A stretch of DNA of 64,000 nt from Saccharopolyspora soli (GCF_022678645.1 NZ_JALBWV010000044.1:16034-80033), one strand, 5' to 3'; numbered from the stretch's first letter, positions 35,883 to 46,515 are shown. Program-made: numbers and translations. The notes: generated by a model not told the origin, from the sequence alone.

Positions 35883-36076
35883 CGCCGACGCCCCCACCTC
35901 ATGCCGTGGACCGAACGGCCCATGGGCTATCCGCTCGGCGCACGCGCCTCAGCACCCCATCCCGCCACCACATGCCACTGCTCACGCCAGTCATCGGGTA
36001 AGGGCACGATCACGGGTGTCCGCTGAGGTGCGGCACGTAGGTGTGCGCCAGCGCCGACCGCACGGTGCGCCGACGC

Positions 36077-36805
36077 TTACTTTTTCAGCCGCCGACTTCC
36101 GCCGTGCCAGTCCTCCTGAATGCCGACCTCGCTGGGGCGGACGCCGAAAGACGGTAGCTGCGGTTGCTCGCGCAGGCTGCGCTTGAGCTCGGCGAAGCCG
36201 GGAAAGCGCGCCAAGGCGACCACGTGCTCCCACAGCTCGGCGGCCTGGTCCTCGTCCGGGAGGCGGCTGATCACTGGCCCGAACAACGCGGTACCGGCGG
36301 GCGGCTCGAAATGCAGGATAGGAGTCCCGACGTCCTTACCCGTCAAAGTCAGAGCGACGTCCGTCTCGGCCTGGATCTCCTCGTCCCAGGACAAGTCCTC
36401 CAACGCATCCGCGTAGTCCGGTCGCAATCCAATGCGCGCCAGCGCCTCCGACGCCAGATTTCGGACGCCTCGATGCACCGCGGCGGCGCTGCCTCCGGGC
36501 ACGCTCTCCCGCTCGAACGTTTCCTCCCCCAGCGCCTCGTAGAACGCCCCGACGGGTTCCCGTCCGTGCTGCCGCCGGATACGCGCCGCCACCCGCAGCA
36601 GCCTCAAACCCGCGGTGTGGGATGCCTCGTACTCCGACGGGAACTGCGCGCCATAGTCGACATCGGCGTTGACGAGCCGGAGCGAGATGAATCGCCAATC
36701 CACGTCGTAGTTCCGCTGCCGCTGAACAAGGCGCACCCACTTGCTCGCCATCCAGGCGAACGGGCAGACCGGGTCGAAGTAGAAGTGCAGATCAGCATCG
36801 GTCAT
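36077..36805 (-). CDS. DsbA-fold protein, mycothiol-dependent nitroreductase Rv2466c-like
   Basis: This 242-residue thioredoxin-fold protein starts at ATG 36805. FYFDPVCPFAWMASKWVRLV (residues 8-27) places the single active-site cysteine (C14) in a CPFAW motif, where Rv2466c has CPWC. The helical insertion and IQAETDVALTLTGKDVGTPI with the cis-proline loop before LHFEPPAG follow. Family members reduce nitro compounds or act as mycothiol-dependent oxidoreductases. Lack of the second cysteine could change the chemistry. It lies 211 bases downstream of a flavin reductase gene on the same strand. Confidence 0.8.
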   Translation of the reverse strand: MTDADLHFYFDPVCPFAWMASKWVRLVQRQRNYDVDWRFISLRLVNADVDYGAQFPSEYEASHTAGLRLLRVAARIRRQHGREPVGAFYEALGEETFERESVPGGSAAAVHRGVRNLASEALARIGLRPDYADALEDLSWDEEIQAETDVALTLTGKDVGTPILHFEPPAGTALFGPVISRLPDEDQAAELWEHVVALARFPGFAELKRSLREQPQLPSFGVRPSEVGIQEDWHGGSRRLKK

Positions 36806-37016
36806 ATCCCCAGAGTACCCGCGTGTACACCCTGTACTAGTCAGTCCAACATGATGAGACGGCTTGACCAAAACACCGGGATTTTCGGAACATACGCCGC
36901 GCATCTTTCGTGTATTAATCGGTACACCAGAGCCCGGAGCAGCGCCCGGCCACATCCTGCTCAGCGCCATTGCCGACGGAGGTGCGCCCGCTGGGCCGTT
37001 TTCTTCGCTCTTGCGA

Positions 37017-38057
37017 TCACGTCGGCACCTCGATGAGCCGCCGGAAGCCGGATTGGTGGAACACCAGCGGCCGGGTTTCCGGCCCAGTGCGAAGACCGGC
37101 GATCCGCAACAGCACGATGTGATGATCCCCTGCGGGGATCTCGTCCTGGATCATGCAGTCCAGCCACGCAGTGGCCCCTTCGATGAGGACGGCGCCGCCC
37201 ACTGTGGTGTGGAGGGTGAGCCCGGCGAAGCGATCACCGGTCCTCGCCGCCAGCGAGCGGCACACCGCCTCGTGCGCCTCGCTGAGCACGCTCACCCCGA
37301 TCCGGCCCGCGGCGCGCAGGCGTCGCCAGGTTGTCGATTCGTTGTCGACGCAGACCGACACCAAGGGCGGGTCGAGGGAGACCGACGTGAACGAGCTGAC
37401 CGCCATGCCAGTGGGCTCACCGTCGACCAAGGAACACACAGCGGCGACACCACTCGGGAAACAGCCGAACGCATCCCGCAGCAAGCGGGCGTCTGCGGCG
37501 TCGACCGCCGTGAACGGGGGCGAAATCGTCTCTGCAGCCCCATATCCACGCGCCGTGGCCCGTGTAGTGGCGACGAGCTTGGTGACCACCGGTTCCCAGC
37601 GTCGCGTGTACTCCGCGAGCTCGGTGGAGTCGTTGTACTTCTCCTCAAGCAAGTAGAGACCGGGCAGCACGCACGTGGCGCCCAGCTCCGCCAGCACGGG
37701 CCGCAGCAGCAGATCTGGGGCCATCGCGTGCGTGGGTCCCGCGCCGAGCATGAGCGGGACGGCGACGACTCCCTGCATCCCGCTGCGCCCGGCGAACCGG
37801 TCGAGAAAAAGCTTCAGCAGGCCGGTGTAAGTACCTTTGAACGTCGGGCTCGCGATGACGACGACGTCGGACTGCACGACGGTTCGCACAGCGGCACCAA
37901 CAGCTTCGTCGTCGCGGGCGAGAAGGCCGGATTCGAGGTCGACGAGGTCGAGCACATGGTCAGCGGGTCGGCCCGTGAGCGCCTCGGCGAGCAGCGTCGC
38001 GGACGTGAGCGTTCGGGAGTTCGGCTTAGGATTTCCAACGACAACTGTGGTGATCAC
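37017..38057 (-). CDS. Fused NAD(P)H:FMN reductase and flavin reductase
   Basis: This 346-residue fusion starts at GTG 38057 behind GGGAG. Residues about 1-175 are a flavodoxin-fold SsuE-type FMN reductase (VVVGNPKPNSRTL; VVIASPTFKGTYTGLLKLFL). Residues about 185-340 are a split-barrel flavin reductase (FGCFPSGVAAVCSLVDGEPT; SSFTSVSLDPPLVSVCVDNE; GRIGVSVLSEAHE; GDHHIVLLRI). It presumably supplies reduced FMN to the RutA-like monooxygenase upstream. The two domains may act in relay, or one may be regulatory. Confidence 0.87.
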   Translation of the reverse strand: MITTVVVGNPKPNSRTLTSATLLAEALTGRPADHVLDLVDLESGLLARDDEAVGAAVRTVVQSDVVVIASPTFKGTYTGLLKLFLDRFAGRSGMQGVVAVPLMLGAGPTHAMAPDLLLRPVLAELGATCVLPGLYLLEEKYNDSTELAEYTRRWEPVVTKLVATTRATARGYGAAETISPPFTAVDAADARLLRDAFGCFPSGVAAVCSLVDGEPTGMAVSSFTSVSLDPPLVSVCVDNESTTWRRLRAAGRIGVSVLSEAHEAVCRSLAARTGDRFAGLTLHTTVGGAVLIEGATAWLDCMIQDEIPAGDHHIVLLRIAGLRTGPETRPLVFHQSGFRRLIEVPT

Positions 38058-38191
38058 TTGACGCTCCCAAGAAAAGATGACCCGCAGGATGGGGCGGCAT
38101 GGGCATCGGCGTCGCGCACCGACCACAGCGGTTTCAGAATCCGCCTTCGAACGCCTTCTGCGTGGCGGTATGTGCGGCGCGACGTGCTCCC

Positions 38192-38230
38192 GCGAGGCCC
38201 GCGTATCGCTTCAGGACACGCGGGCCTCGC
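38192..38230. terminator. Hairpin between operon genes
   Basis: GCGAGGCCCGCGT pairs perfectly with ACGCGGGCCTCGC across a 13-base loop, in the 294-base gap between the aldehyde dehydrogenase and flavin reductase genes. It may attenuate or end the upstream transcript. Confidence 0.5.
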
Positions 38231-38351
38231 CGGGGTCACCGCGGCAACTGCCACCACCGGTCGGGTTCGGCTGGTGGCTGCTGTCGCAGGCGAAGCTCCG
38301 CGGGTCGGGACGTGCCGAGCCCGGGTCCCCGGCTCGCGGTTGGTGTTCGGT

Positions 38352-39830
38352 TCAGAGTTTTATGTTGATTGATTTTTCCTGTGTGTAGCTGAGGAGTTCG
38401 TCGATGGATTCTTCTCTGCCGAGTCCGGATGCTTTGAAGCCGCCGAAGGGCATGCCGAGGAAGTGTCGGCTGGAGTCGTTGATCCAGACGTATCCGGTTT
38501 CGAGTTGTTTGGCGGTCCGCATGGCTTGTTGGATGTTGTTGGTGTAGATGCTGCCGGTCAGGCCGTAGCGGACGGAGTTGTGGATTGCGACGGGGTCGTC
38601 GTTGTCCGTCCAGCGGATGATGGACAGGACTGGGCCGAAGATCTCTTCGGTCGCGACAGCCGAGGTGGCGTCGACGTGGTCGAGGACCGTCGGTTCGACG
38701 TAGTAGCCGGTGTCGAGACCTTGAGGCCGTCTGCCGCCGGTGACGACGACCGCGCCGTCTTCCTTGGCGCTGGCGAGGTAGCGCAGGACTTTCTCGTACT
38801 GCTCGCGGTTGACCAGTGGGCCCTGATCGTTGTCCGGGTCCAGCGGTGAACCGAGCACGTGCCCTTTGAGCCGCCGTGTCATCTCCGCGACGACCGCGTC
38901 GGCGATCGATTCGTGCACGAGCAGTCGCGACGTGGAACCGCAGGACTGTCCGGACCACGTGAAGTTCATTCCCTGGATCGCGCCTTGCGCGACCTTGTCG
39001 GGGTCAGCGTCGGGATAGGCGATCAAGGCGTTCTTGCCACCCAGCTCAAGGGTCACCTTCTTCACACCGGTCTGCGCGGCGTCCTGCTGGATGCTGCGGC
39101 CGGTCGGCTCGCTGCCGGTGAAGCCGATGCGGGTGATCGCTGGGTGGCGCACCAGCGCCCGCGGCACGGTGGGACCGTTGCCGACCACGATTTGGAACAC
39201 GCCCGGAGGGAACAGGTCCTGGATCAAGCGGGCCAGGTGCAAGGCCGACATCGGGGTGGCTTCGGCCGGTTTGAGGATCACGCAGTTCCCAGCGACCAGC
39301 GGTGCGGCGATCTTGCTGATCGCGAACAGGATTGGGTGGTTGAACGGGATGATCTTCGCGACGACGCCGAAGGGTTGGCGCATGGTGAAGCGCATGTCCT
39401 CCGAGGGCAGCGTGAAGCCCTTCATCTCCAGCGCCAAACCCGCGAAGTACCGGCACAGCCCCGCGGCCATGCGCACGTCCCCCGACATCACCGACACGGG
39501 AGCGCCGCCATCGACGGCATCCAGCAGAGCGAGATCGTCGATGTTCGCTTCGGCGATGTCGGCGAGTGTGCGGACGAGATCGGCGCGTTCGAGGACGTCA
39601 CGGTCTCGCCAAGCGGGAAACGCGGCCTCGGCGCGGGCGACGGCATCGTTGACCAACTCCTCGTCCGCGTCGGGCACCGCTGCGATGGTGCTCTCGTCGA
39701 GAGGACTGGTCACTTCGAAGGTCCGGCCATCCGGGGCGCCGATGAGCTCGCCACCGACCAGCAGCCGCCAGTCCGCCGACAGCAACTGCTGGACTCGGGC
39801 GAGGTTTTCTGCGGTTGTTCCGAGGGCCAT
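38352..39830 (-). CDS. NAD(P)-dependent aldehyde dehydrogenase
   Basis: This 492-residue ALDH superfamily enzyme oxidises an aldehyde to its acid. The catalytic cysteine is C297 (TWSGQSCGSTSR), the general base E262 (VTLELGGKNA), the cofactor-binding FTGSEPTGR lies at about 237-245, and IPFNHP at 161-166. The start overlaps the stop of the RutA-like gene by one base (TGATG), so the two are translationally coupled and probably act in sequence: the monooxygenase product would be oxidised here. Confidence 0.93.
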   Translation of the reverse strand: MALGTTAENLARVQQLLSADWRLLVGGELIGAPDGRTFEVTSPLDESTIAAVPDADEELVNDAVARAEAAFPAWRDRDVLERADLVRTLADIAEANIDDLALLDAVDGGAPVSVMSGDVRMAAGLCRYFAGLALEMKGFTLPSEDMRFTMRQPFGVVAKIIPFNHPILFAISKIAAPLVAGNCVILKPAEATPMSALHLARLIQDLFPPGVFQIVVGNGPTVPRALVRHPAITRIGFTGSEPTGRSIQQDAAQTGVKKVTLELGGKNALIAYPDADPDKVAQGAIQGMNFTWSGQSCGSTSRLLVHESIADAVVAEMTRRLKGHVLGSPLDPDNDQGPLVNREQYEKVLRYLASAKEDGAVVVTGGRRPQGLDTGYYVEPTVLDHVDATSAVATEEIFGPVLSIIRWTDNDDPVAIHNSVRYGLTGSIYTNNIQQAMRTAKQLETGYVWINDSSRHFLGMPFGGFKASGLGREESIDELLSYTQEKSINIKL

Positions 39831-40972
39831 CAGCGGACTCCTGCCTGTTCGAGAAGCGGATAGGTCTCTACCTGGAACCGGGCCATGTCCTGGATGTAGC
39901 GGGGCCAGGACAGCAACACGCCATCAAGACCGGTATCGGTCAAGGCGATCAGGGTGTCGGCTACCTGTTCCTTGGTGCCCACGATGGGATAACCGGCCCA
40001 CCCGGCGATGAAGTGGAACTTCATCTCCTGCAAGGTTTCCTGCGGAAACGACTGGGAATTCATCCCCATGCTCCGCACGAGGTTCTCCGCCGCGACCCAG
40101 TCGCCCTTCTGATTCACGTAGTAATCGAGGAACTGCCTGGCCTCCTGCTCGGTGTCCTCCTGAACGACATAGGCGTTGATCCACACCTTGATCTCGCGCC
40201 CGTACTCCTGGCGGGCCAACCGTTTGAACTCGTCGACCTTCTCCTTCAACCCCGCCGGGCTCTGCTGGCCGATGTCGGTGTTCACGAACACGACATCGCA
40301 GTTGCGGGCACCGAAATGCCGCCCCGCGCTGGAGCCGCCCGCGTTCATCAGAACCGGGTGCGGGGTCTGAAGCGGTCGCGGAGCCAACGCGGCATCGACG
40401 ATGTGGAAGTACTTCCCGTCGAAGTTGACCGGCTCGTCATCCGTCCACAGTTGGCGGATGATGTCGATCCATTCTTGGGCCACCTGGTAACGATCATCGT
40501 GTGGCAGCTGCTTGGCGCCGAACATCTCAATCTCCGGTGCATGCCAACCGGTGACGATGTTCAATGCCAAACGGCCGCCCGAAATGTGATCGATCGTGGT
40601 GGCCTGCTTCGCCGCCATCACCGGATGAATCGTCGGGACGTGCGAGGTCACGAACAGTCCGGCCCGCTCCGTGGCACTGCCCAATCCCGCCGCCCACGTG
40701 AAGCACTCGAATCCCGCGCCGTTGAAGTTCGTCTCACCGCCAAAACCCCGCCAACGGCCGACCGGGACCAACGCCTCGAACTCCATCTCGTCGCCCATGC
40801 GAGCCAGCGACAACGTCTGTTCCCACGACGCTTCCAAAACCCCCTCGATCGTCGATATCGCGCACCCACCGGACAAATTCGTGGAAAACGTCCCCAACCG
40901 CAGCCTGCGATCGTTGAAAACCGGATGCGCGACCTCACGCAACTGATCAGCCCGCGTCGCCTTCGTGGTCAC
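39830..40972 (-). CDS. RutA-like LLM class flavin-dependent monooxygenase
   Basis: This 380-residue protein has GRWRGFGGETNFNG and NAAA-free LLM features typical of the RutA/SsuD group: FTWAAGLGSATERAGLFVTS, HPVMAAKQATTIDHISGGRL, NIVTGWHAPEIEMFG and MNAGGSSAGRHFGARNCDVV. The start is GTG 40972 with GGGGAGGGG upstream. Such enzymes use FMNH2 and oxygen to cleave C-N or C-S bonds, forming a flavin-N5-oxide or peroxide. It is coupled to an aldehyde dehydrogenase and followed by a flavin reductase. The substrate is unknown. An IclR gene diverges from it across about 920 bases. Confidence 0.88.
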   Translation of the reverse strand: MTTKATRADQLREVAHPVFNDRRLRLGTFSTNLSGGCAISTIEGVLEASWEQTLSLARMGDEMEFEALVPVGRWRGFGGETNFNGAGFECFTWAAGLGSATERAGLFVTSHVPTIHPVMAAKQATTIDHISGGRLALNIVTGWHAPEIEMFGAKQLPHDDRYQVAQEWIDIIRQLWTDDEPVNFDGKYFHIVDAALAPRPLQTPHPVLMNAGGSSAGRHFGARNCDVVFVNTDIGQQSPAGLKEKVDEFKRLARQEYGREIKVWINAYVVQEDTEQEARQFLDYYVNQKGDWVAAENLVRSMGMNSQSFPQETLQEMKFHFIAGWAGYPIVGTKEQVADTLIALTDTGLDGVLLSWPRYIQDMARFQVETYPLLEQAGVR

Positions 40973-41545
40973 CTCGCACCCCTCCCCGCTGCCGACCGTA
41001 CCGGTCCCGCAATACGCATAACGATCCCCTTTCACGTGCGAAAAACAGCGGTCCGCAAAACCAACCAGACAAAACCGTCGAGGTATCAACACCATCGCCG
41101 AAGACCTCGGAGCACTCGCGACCGAGTGCGTCGGCGAACAAAGCGGGTGGGACCGCTCGACCTCGGCCTTCGACCGAAATCAACAAGCGTTGGATGATCA
41201 GTTCCATGGTGCCGTTGACCGTCGCGATGCCCAACAGGCACGTCACGCCGAAGACCAAGAGGAACAGCCACCGGGAAAGCCGGGAGGACTTCGTCCAGTC
41301 CGAACGTCTGTGGCGACTCGTGTCGTCCGTAGTCGCTGCCGCGCACGGGCCGGTCCGCCAACCTGTCGGCCGGAGCCTCTTCCAGCGTCGCCCGTAAGTC
41401 ACCCAGCTGACGCCGCACCGAATCTTGCTCTACCGAGCTTCTCAACACCGTTGTTCATTCGGCCCCCGTCCTGGAGGTTGACTACCGCTCCGGCGCTTCG
41501 GGCGTGGAGATCTTGACGCACCCAGCCCTCGGGCAACCCCGTCCG
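40973..41545. other. Intergenic, possible decayed small membrane protein
   Basis: On the minus strand near 41170-41300 a hydrophobic helix is readable (LSRWLFLLVFGVTCLLGIAT), preceded in another frame by a hydrophilic stretch (VRRQLGDLRATLEEAPADRL). Together they could be a frameshifted short membrane protein. I do not recognise it. The rest of this stretch holds nothing I can support. Confidence 0.25.
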
Positions 41546-41560
41546 TCCTATATTTCAGGA
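41546..41560. promoter_or_regulatory. IclR-type operator (TCCTA-N5-CAGGA)
   Basis: TCCTATATTTCAGGA fits TCCYR-N5-YRGGA, also found at 61232, 61253, 61407, 62272 (half) and 62292. A weaker copy may lie at 41569-41583. It is in the divergent gap between the RutA-like operon (-) and iclR (+). Confidence 0.55.
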
Positions 41561-41893
41561 CAAGACAGCTGTATTTCGAGACAGAACACTGCCATGGTCC
41601 GGGTGAGGCGTCAAGAGGTTGGCGCCCGGGCCCATGGCGGCAGCGCCGTGAAGTTGGGCTGGATCCGTCGGCACTGTCCGCGATTCACACCGGTGAGCAG
41701 CTACGGCCGTACCGCCAACGGCTGGGCGCGGCGCGCTACGAGGGCGACGAACTCCCTCACGGGCAGCTTCGTTTCAGGCAAGATCGCGACCGAGCTCCGC
41801 CGCCGCGGGCACGTGACGTTCGACCACGACGCCCTGGCCGTGCTTCAGTTGGCTCGGAGCGTCCGCTCGGACACGGACGGTACGCTGACTCGT

Positions 41894-42688
41894 ATGTCAG
41901 GACAGAGCAATGGCAGTGGATACCGCGAACGCAACGCCACGGCCGATCGCACGCTCGACCTCTTGAGCATGTTCAGCGAGGAGCAGCCGACCGTCAGCGG
42001 TGCTCTGGTCGCGACCGAGCTCGGCGTCTCGCGTTCCACGGCGTACCGCTACCTCCAATCGCTCGTGTCCGCGCAGTTCCTCGAAGAAGCGCCGAGCGGC
42101 GGCTTCCGGCTCGGGTTGCGCGTGATGGAGCTCGCCCGGCTGGCGCGAAGAACCTACGGACTTTCAGAAATCGCCGCGCCCGTCATCGACGATCTCGCGC
42201 ACGAGCTCGGCGAAGCGGTCCTTCTCACCCGGCGTAACGGCGACCTCGTCGTCTGCTTGGACCGAGCCGAGTCGTACCGACATCACGTGCGGATCTCCTA
42301 CGAGCGCGGCACGGTGTTGCCCCTGAACGCTGGCGCCTCGGCCATCGTGCTGTTCGCCTGGGAGGATCCGGAGACGGTTCGCGAGCTTCTGTCCGGCACC
42401 CAGCTGAGGCGGTTCACCGAGTCGACGCTGACCGACGTCGACGAACTGCTTGCCAGGCTGGAGCGGATTCGGTCGGACGGCTACGCGGTGTCCCGTTCAG
42501 AGTTCGACCCCGATGTCATGGGAATCGCGGCCCCGATTTGGGGTCACCGTGAGGGCGAGGTGGTGGCCGCGGTGAGCGTGGTCGGTCTCATCTCGCGGAT
42601 CCCGGCAAAGGTCGAGCGCAGAATCATCGCCAAGGTTCGGCTGGCCGCGGCGCAGATCAGTGAGCGGTACACGATCGTCCAGGGCTGA
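41894..42688 (+). CDS. IclR family transcriptional regulator
   Basis: This 264-residue IclR protein has an N-terminal winged helix (ADRTLDLLSMFSEEQPTVSG, ATELGVSRSTAYRYLQSLVS) and a C-terminal GAF-like effector domain (SYERGTVLPLNAGASAIVLF; IRSDGYAVSRSEFDPDVMGI; IWGHREGEVVAAVSVVG). I choose ATG 41894 because the IclR at 61413 has the same CGT-ATG-TCA-GGA context; the long upstream extension in frame has no family similarity. It is very similar to the 61413 protein and probably recognises the same operator. Effector unknown, perhaps an aromatic acid. Confidence 0.88.
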   Translation: MSGQSNGSGYRERNATADRTLDLLSMFSEEQPTVSGALVATELGVSRSTAYRYLQSLVSAQFLEEAPSGGFRLGLRVMELARLARRTYGLSEIAAPVIDDLAHELGEAVLLTRRNGDLVVCLDRAESYRHHVRISYERGTVLPLNAGASAIVLFAWEDPETVRELLSGTQLRRFTESTLTDVDELLARLERIRSDGYAVSRSEFDPDVMGIAAPIWGHREGEVVAAVSVVGLISRIPAKVERRIIAKVRLAAAQISERYTIVQG

Positions 42689-42799
42689 TGGACGTCCCAC
42701 GTGCGCAGCCGTCCGCCGTGGTTCCGTGCGCCTGCGGCGGGGCAGCAGCGAACCGCACCGTCCGGTCCGAGATGTCGATGTGACGCGAGCGAACCGGCG

Positions 42800-43261
42800 T
42801 CAGGCGTCGAACGTCTGCCCGCCGAGCACATCGAGAAATTCGAAGTTCGCGGCGGCGGTCGATCCCGGTTGTGGCCGGAAGATCACCAGCCGATGGCCGG
42901 TGGTGGCGCTGAGGACGAAGTCGCACTGCACGTCGAGCGGCCCCGCCCGTGGATGGATCAGCTGCTTGCGGGTGGAGCGCAGGGGTTCCACGGCCATGTC
43001 ACCCCAGTACCGGCTGAACTCCTCGCTCGTTCGGAGGAGGTCGGTGATGAGGCGGTCGGCCGCGGCGTCCCCGCCGCGGCGCGCGGCGGCTGCACGCAGG
43101 TCCGCCGCGTAGCCGCGCCCGATCGCTTCGTGCTCCTCGGAGACGTTGAGAGCGCGCGAATCGGGATCGGTGAACCAGCGCCAGGTCACGTTGCCGACAC
43201 GCTCGTCGCCGAGTTCCCACGAGCCGATCAGCGCATGGCTCAGCCGGTTCTGGGCGAGCAC
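42800..43261 (-). pseudogene. MmyB-like XRE regulator, ligand-domain half
   Basis: 153 residues correspond to the C-terminal MLTR domain of XRE/MmyB regulators: GNVTWRWFTDPDSRALNVSE, LRTSEEFSRYWGDMAVEPLR, and RLVIFRPQPGSTAAANFEFL. The N-terminal helix-turn-helix is absent; upstream is the end of an aldo/keto reductase. It starts at about the middle of a normal 280-residue protein, so it is truncated. Confidence 0.7.
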
Positions 43262-43283
43262 TCGCTGTGCTTCAACGTACCGC

Positions 43284-44279
<996 letters not shown>

Positions 44280-44641
44280 GTGGTCCTCATGTCGTGGCCG
44301 ACCGCTGCCGTTCGGCGGCCGCTCGGCAAGAATGCACCGGCACCGGGCCGCTTCGAGCGTCCAACTCAGACCCGTCTTCCGAGGACGACGCTGGGTCGCA
44401 GCGAACGCCCGGACGGCCGTCGGCGCGCTTGCTGGGTGCGGCGTCGCGAGTTGTCGTTCTTGACCGCAGCGGTGTGCGGATAGGTGGGCAGCGGCGGCCA
44501 ACCGGCAGCGACCGCGAAAATGATGACCCGGACTGAACGGCGTTGGCGTCAGGGCGGTCGACTTCCCGCCTGCGACGGTTCGCTCGATGGATCGGGCCGG
44601 AGTAGCAGCAAGTTGCTCAATGGTTTTGGAGATGATCTCGG
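44280..44641. other. Divergent promoter region
   Basis: 362 bases between the aldo/keto reductase (-) and amidohydrolase (+). I see no gene and no copy of the IclR-type operator in it. Confidence 0.4.
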
Positions 44642-45619
44642 ATGCGCCGCATCACCTTGGAAGAGGCAATCTGGTTCGACGACCTGAAGACCCACGGCAC
44701 CCCGAAGGCCCACGAGGCCTCGGTCTACCGACCAGAGGTCCTCGCCCGCTGGACGAGCAGGCTCACCGACATCACCGCGCACCGGCTACCCGAAATGGAC
44801 GAACACGGCATCGACATGCAAGTCCTGTCCCTGACGTCGCCGGGCATCCAGGCGCAAGCCGACGCGAGCGTGGCCGTGGACGACGCCAAGCGCGCCAACG
44901 ACCACTTCGCCGAGATCGTCAACCGCTGGCCGGATCGTTTCACCGCGCTGGCCGCGCTCCCGTTGCAGGACCCGCAGGCCGCGGCCGGGGAACTTCGCCG
45001 TGCGGTCACGGAACTCGGCCTGCGCGGGGCGCTGGTCAATGACCACACCCTCGGCCACTACCTCGACGAACCCCAATACGAGCCCGTATGGGCCGAACTG
45101 CAAGGGCTCGACGTCCCCATCTACCTCCACCCCTCCGGCGTCGTACCCGACGAATGGCATGTCCTGGGCGGCCACCCCGAACTGGTCGGCCCGACCTACA
45201 GCTGGACAGCCGCCACCGGCGCCCACGCGCTGCGCCTGATTTACGGCGGGGTCTTCGACCGCTTCGCCGGCGCCCGCGTGATACTCGGTCACATGGGGGA
45301 GTTCCTGCCCTTCCAGCTGGCCCGTTTCGATGCTCGCCACGCCGACCTCCAGCTCGACGACGGTCCCGTCCACCCGCCTTCGGAGTACCTGACCAAGAAC
45401 TTCGCGATCACCACCAGCGGAGTCTGCTCGCATGCCGCCCTGCTCGGCGCGGTCATGGCCATCGGGATCGACAACGTGCTGTTCGCTGTGGACTATCCCT
45501 ACGAATCCACCGCGGATGCCGTGGCGTTCCTCGACGCCGCCCCGCTAGCGGAGGCGGACCGACGGCGTATCGCCCACGGCAACGCCGAACGCCTGCTCAA
45601 GCTCGGGCCAGCCGTCTAG
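44642..45619 (+). CDS. Amidohydrolase-family decarboxylase (2,3-dihydroxybenzoate/gamma-resorcylate decarboxylase-like)
   Basis: This 325-residue ACMSD-superfamily TIM barrel opens with LEEA near residues 6-9. 2,3-dihydroxybenzoate decarboxylase has LEEA here, whereas gamma-resorcylate decarboxylase has LEEH. Further family features are VLSLTSPGIQ, the metal histidine in IYLHPSG, VILGHMGEFLPFQLAR and the metal aspartate in LFAVDYPYES. The expected reaction is non-oxidative decarboxylation of a hydroxybenzoate, but the exact acid is inferred. It may work with the demethylase operon 13 kb away, which would produce hydroxylated aromatic acids. Confidence 0.85.
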   Translation: MRRITLEEAIWFDDLKTHGTPKAHEASVYRPEVLARWTSRLTDITAHRLPEMDEHGIDMQVLSLTSPGIQAQADASVAVDDAKRANDHFAEIVNRWPDRFTALAALPLQDPQAAAGELRRAVTELGLRGALVNDHTLGHYLDEPQYEPVWAELQGLDVPIYLHPSGVVPDEWHVLGGHPELVGPTYSWTAATGAHALRLIYGGVFDRFAGARVILGHMGEFLPFQLARFDARHADLQLDDGPVHPPSEYLTKNFAITTSGVCSHAALLGAVMAIGIDNVLFAVDYPYESTADAVAFLDAAPLAEADRRRIAHGNAERLLKLGPAV

Positions 45620-45678
45620 CCTTCCGGCGCGGCCTTCGGCATGACCCGTGGCAGGTGATGCCGTCGACCGCGCAGACT

Positions 45679-46515
45679 TCAGCCGACGCCTGCCAGGGTC
45701 TGGAGCTCTTGTATCGCTGATTGCGAGGCGAGATCCGCTGGGATCATCACATGCAGGGTCTGGTCCCTGTCTCGGGGTGTCGTCACCGCCTCGACATGCA
45801 AGCGGATGCGGCCGACGACGGGGTGTTGGAGCACCTTCGATTCCGGGACCACGCTCGTCGCGACGTGGCAGTCGTTCCACAGCTTGGTGAAATGCTCGCT
45901 CGTTTCGCTGAGTTCGTCGATGAGCTCGGCAGTCCGAGGGTCATTCGGATGCCGCCCGGCATCCATGCGCAGCATGCCGACCAATCCAGCTGCCGCGGCC
46001 TCCCAATCGACATGCGATTGGCGCGCCCGCTCGCTGAGCAGGACCCACCGGACGGCATTCCGCTCCTGAGCCGGCATCGCATTGAAATCAGCGATAAGAA
46101 GCCGTGCGGTGGGGCTCGTCGCAAGGACGTCGATCCGTCGACCGACAAGAACCGCGGGCAGGCCACCGAACGACTCCAGGAGCCGAAGCATCCCGGGCCT
46201 TGCCTGCTGCACCGTTGAATCGCAGCTCTGTTTCGGACGGGAGTTGTTCCACGCCAGGTCGCGCATGTGCTCCCTGGCTGGATCGTCCAGCCGCAGCACA
46301 TCGGCAAGTGCGTTCAGGACGCCTTCGGAAGGGGCGGCTCGGCGGCCCTGCTCAAGTTTGGTGTAGTAGTCGACGCTCACACCGACGCGTTGAGCCACCT
46401 CTTCACGGCGTAGCCCGGGCACTCGTCGCCTGCTCACCGCCCCGAGGTCGTCGTTGTCCGGCACGAGCGACGAGCGTCGCACACGCAGGAAAGCACCTAA
46501 CGTGACCTCCGTCAT
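45679..46515 (-). CDS. XRE family regulator with MmyB-like ligand domain
   Basis: This 278-residue protein starts at ATG 46515 behind GAGGGGG. The HTH is at about residues 8-70 (RVPGLRREEVAQRVGVSVDY, YTKLEQGRRAAPSEGVLNAL). The MLTR ligand-binding domain follows (LPAVLVGRRIDVLATSPTAR; DELSETSEHFTKLWNDCHVA; VVGRIRLHVEAV). It diverges from the GMC oxidoreductase/nitrile hydratase genes. A 22-bp inverted repeat at 46562-46583 in the gap is a likely operator, suggesting that it controls that operon. Confidence 0.88.
   Translation of the reverse strand: MTEVTLGAFLRVRRSSLVPDNDDLGAVSRRRVPGLRREEVAQRVGVSVDYYTKLEQGRRAAPSEGVLNALADVLRLDDPAREHMRDLAWNNSRPKQSCDSTVQQARPGMLRLLESFGGLPAVLVGRRIDVLATSPTARLLIADFNAMPAQERNAVRWVLLSERARQSHVDWEAAAAGLVGMLRMDAGRHPNDPRTAELIDELSETSEHFTKLWNDCHVATSVVPESKVLQHPVVGRIRLHVEAVTTPRDRDQTLHVMIPADLASQSAIQELQTLAGVG

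Noticed and set aside
36864..38372. A 502-codon + strand frame
   Set aside because: Antisense to the flavin reductase fusion, whose two domains are clearly recognisable on the other strand.
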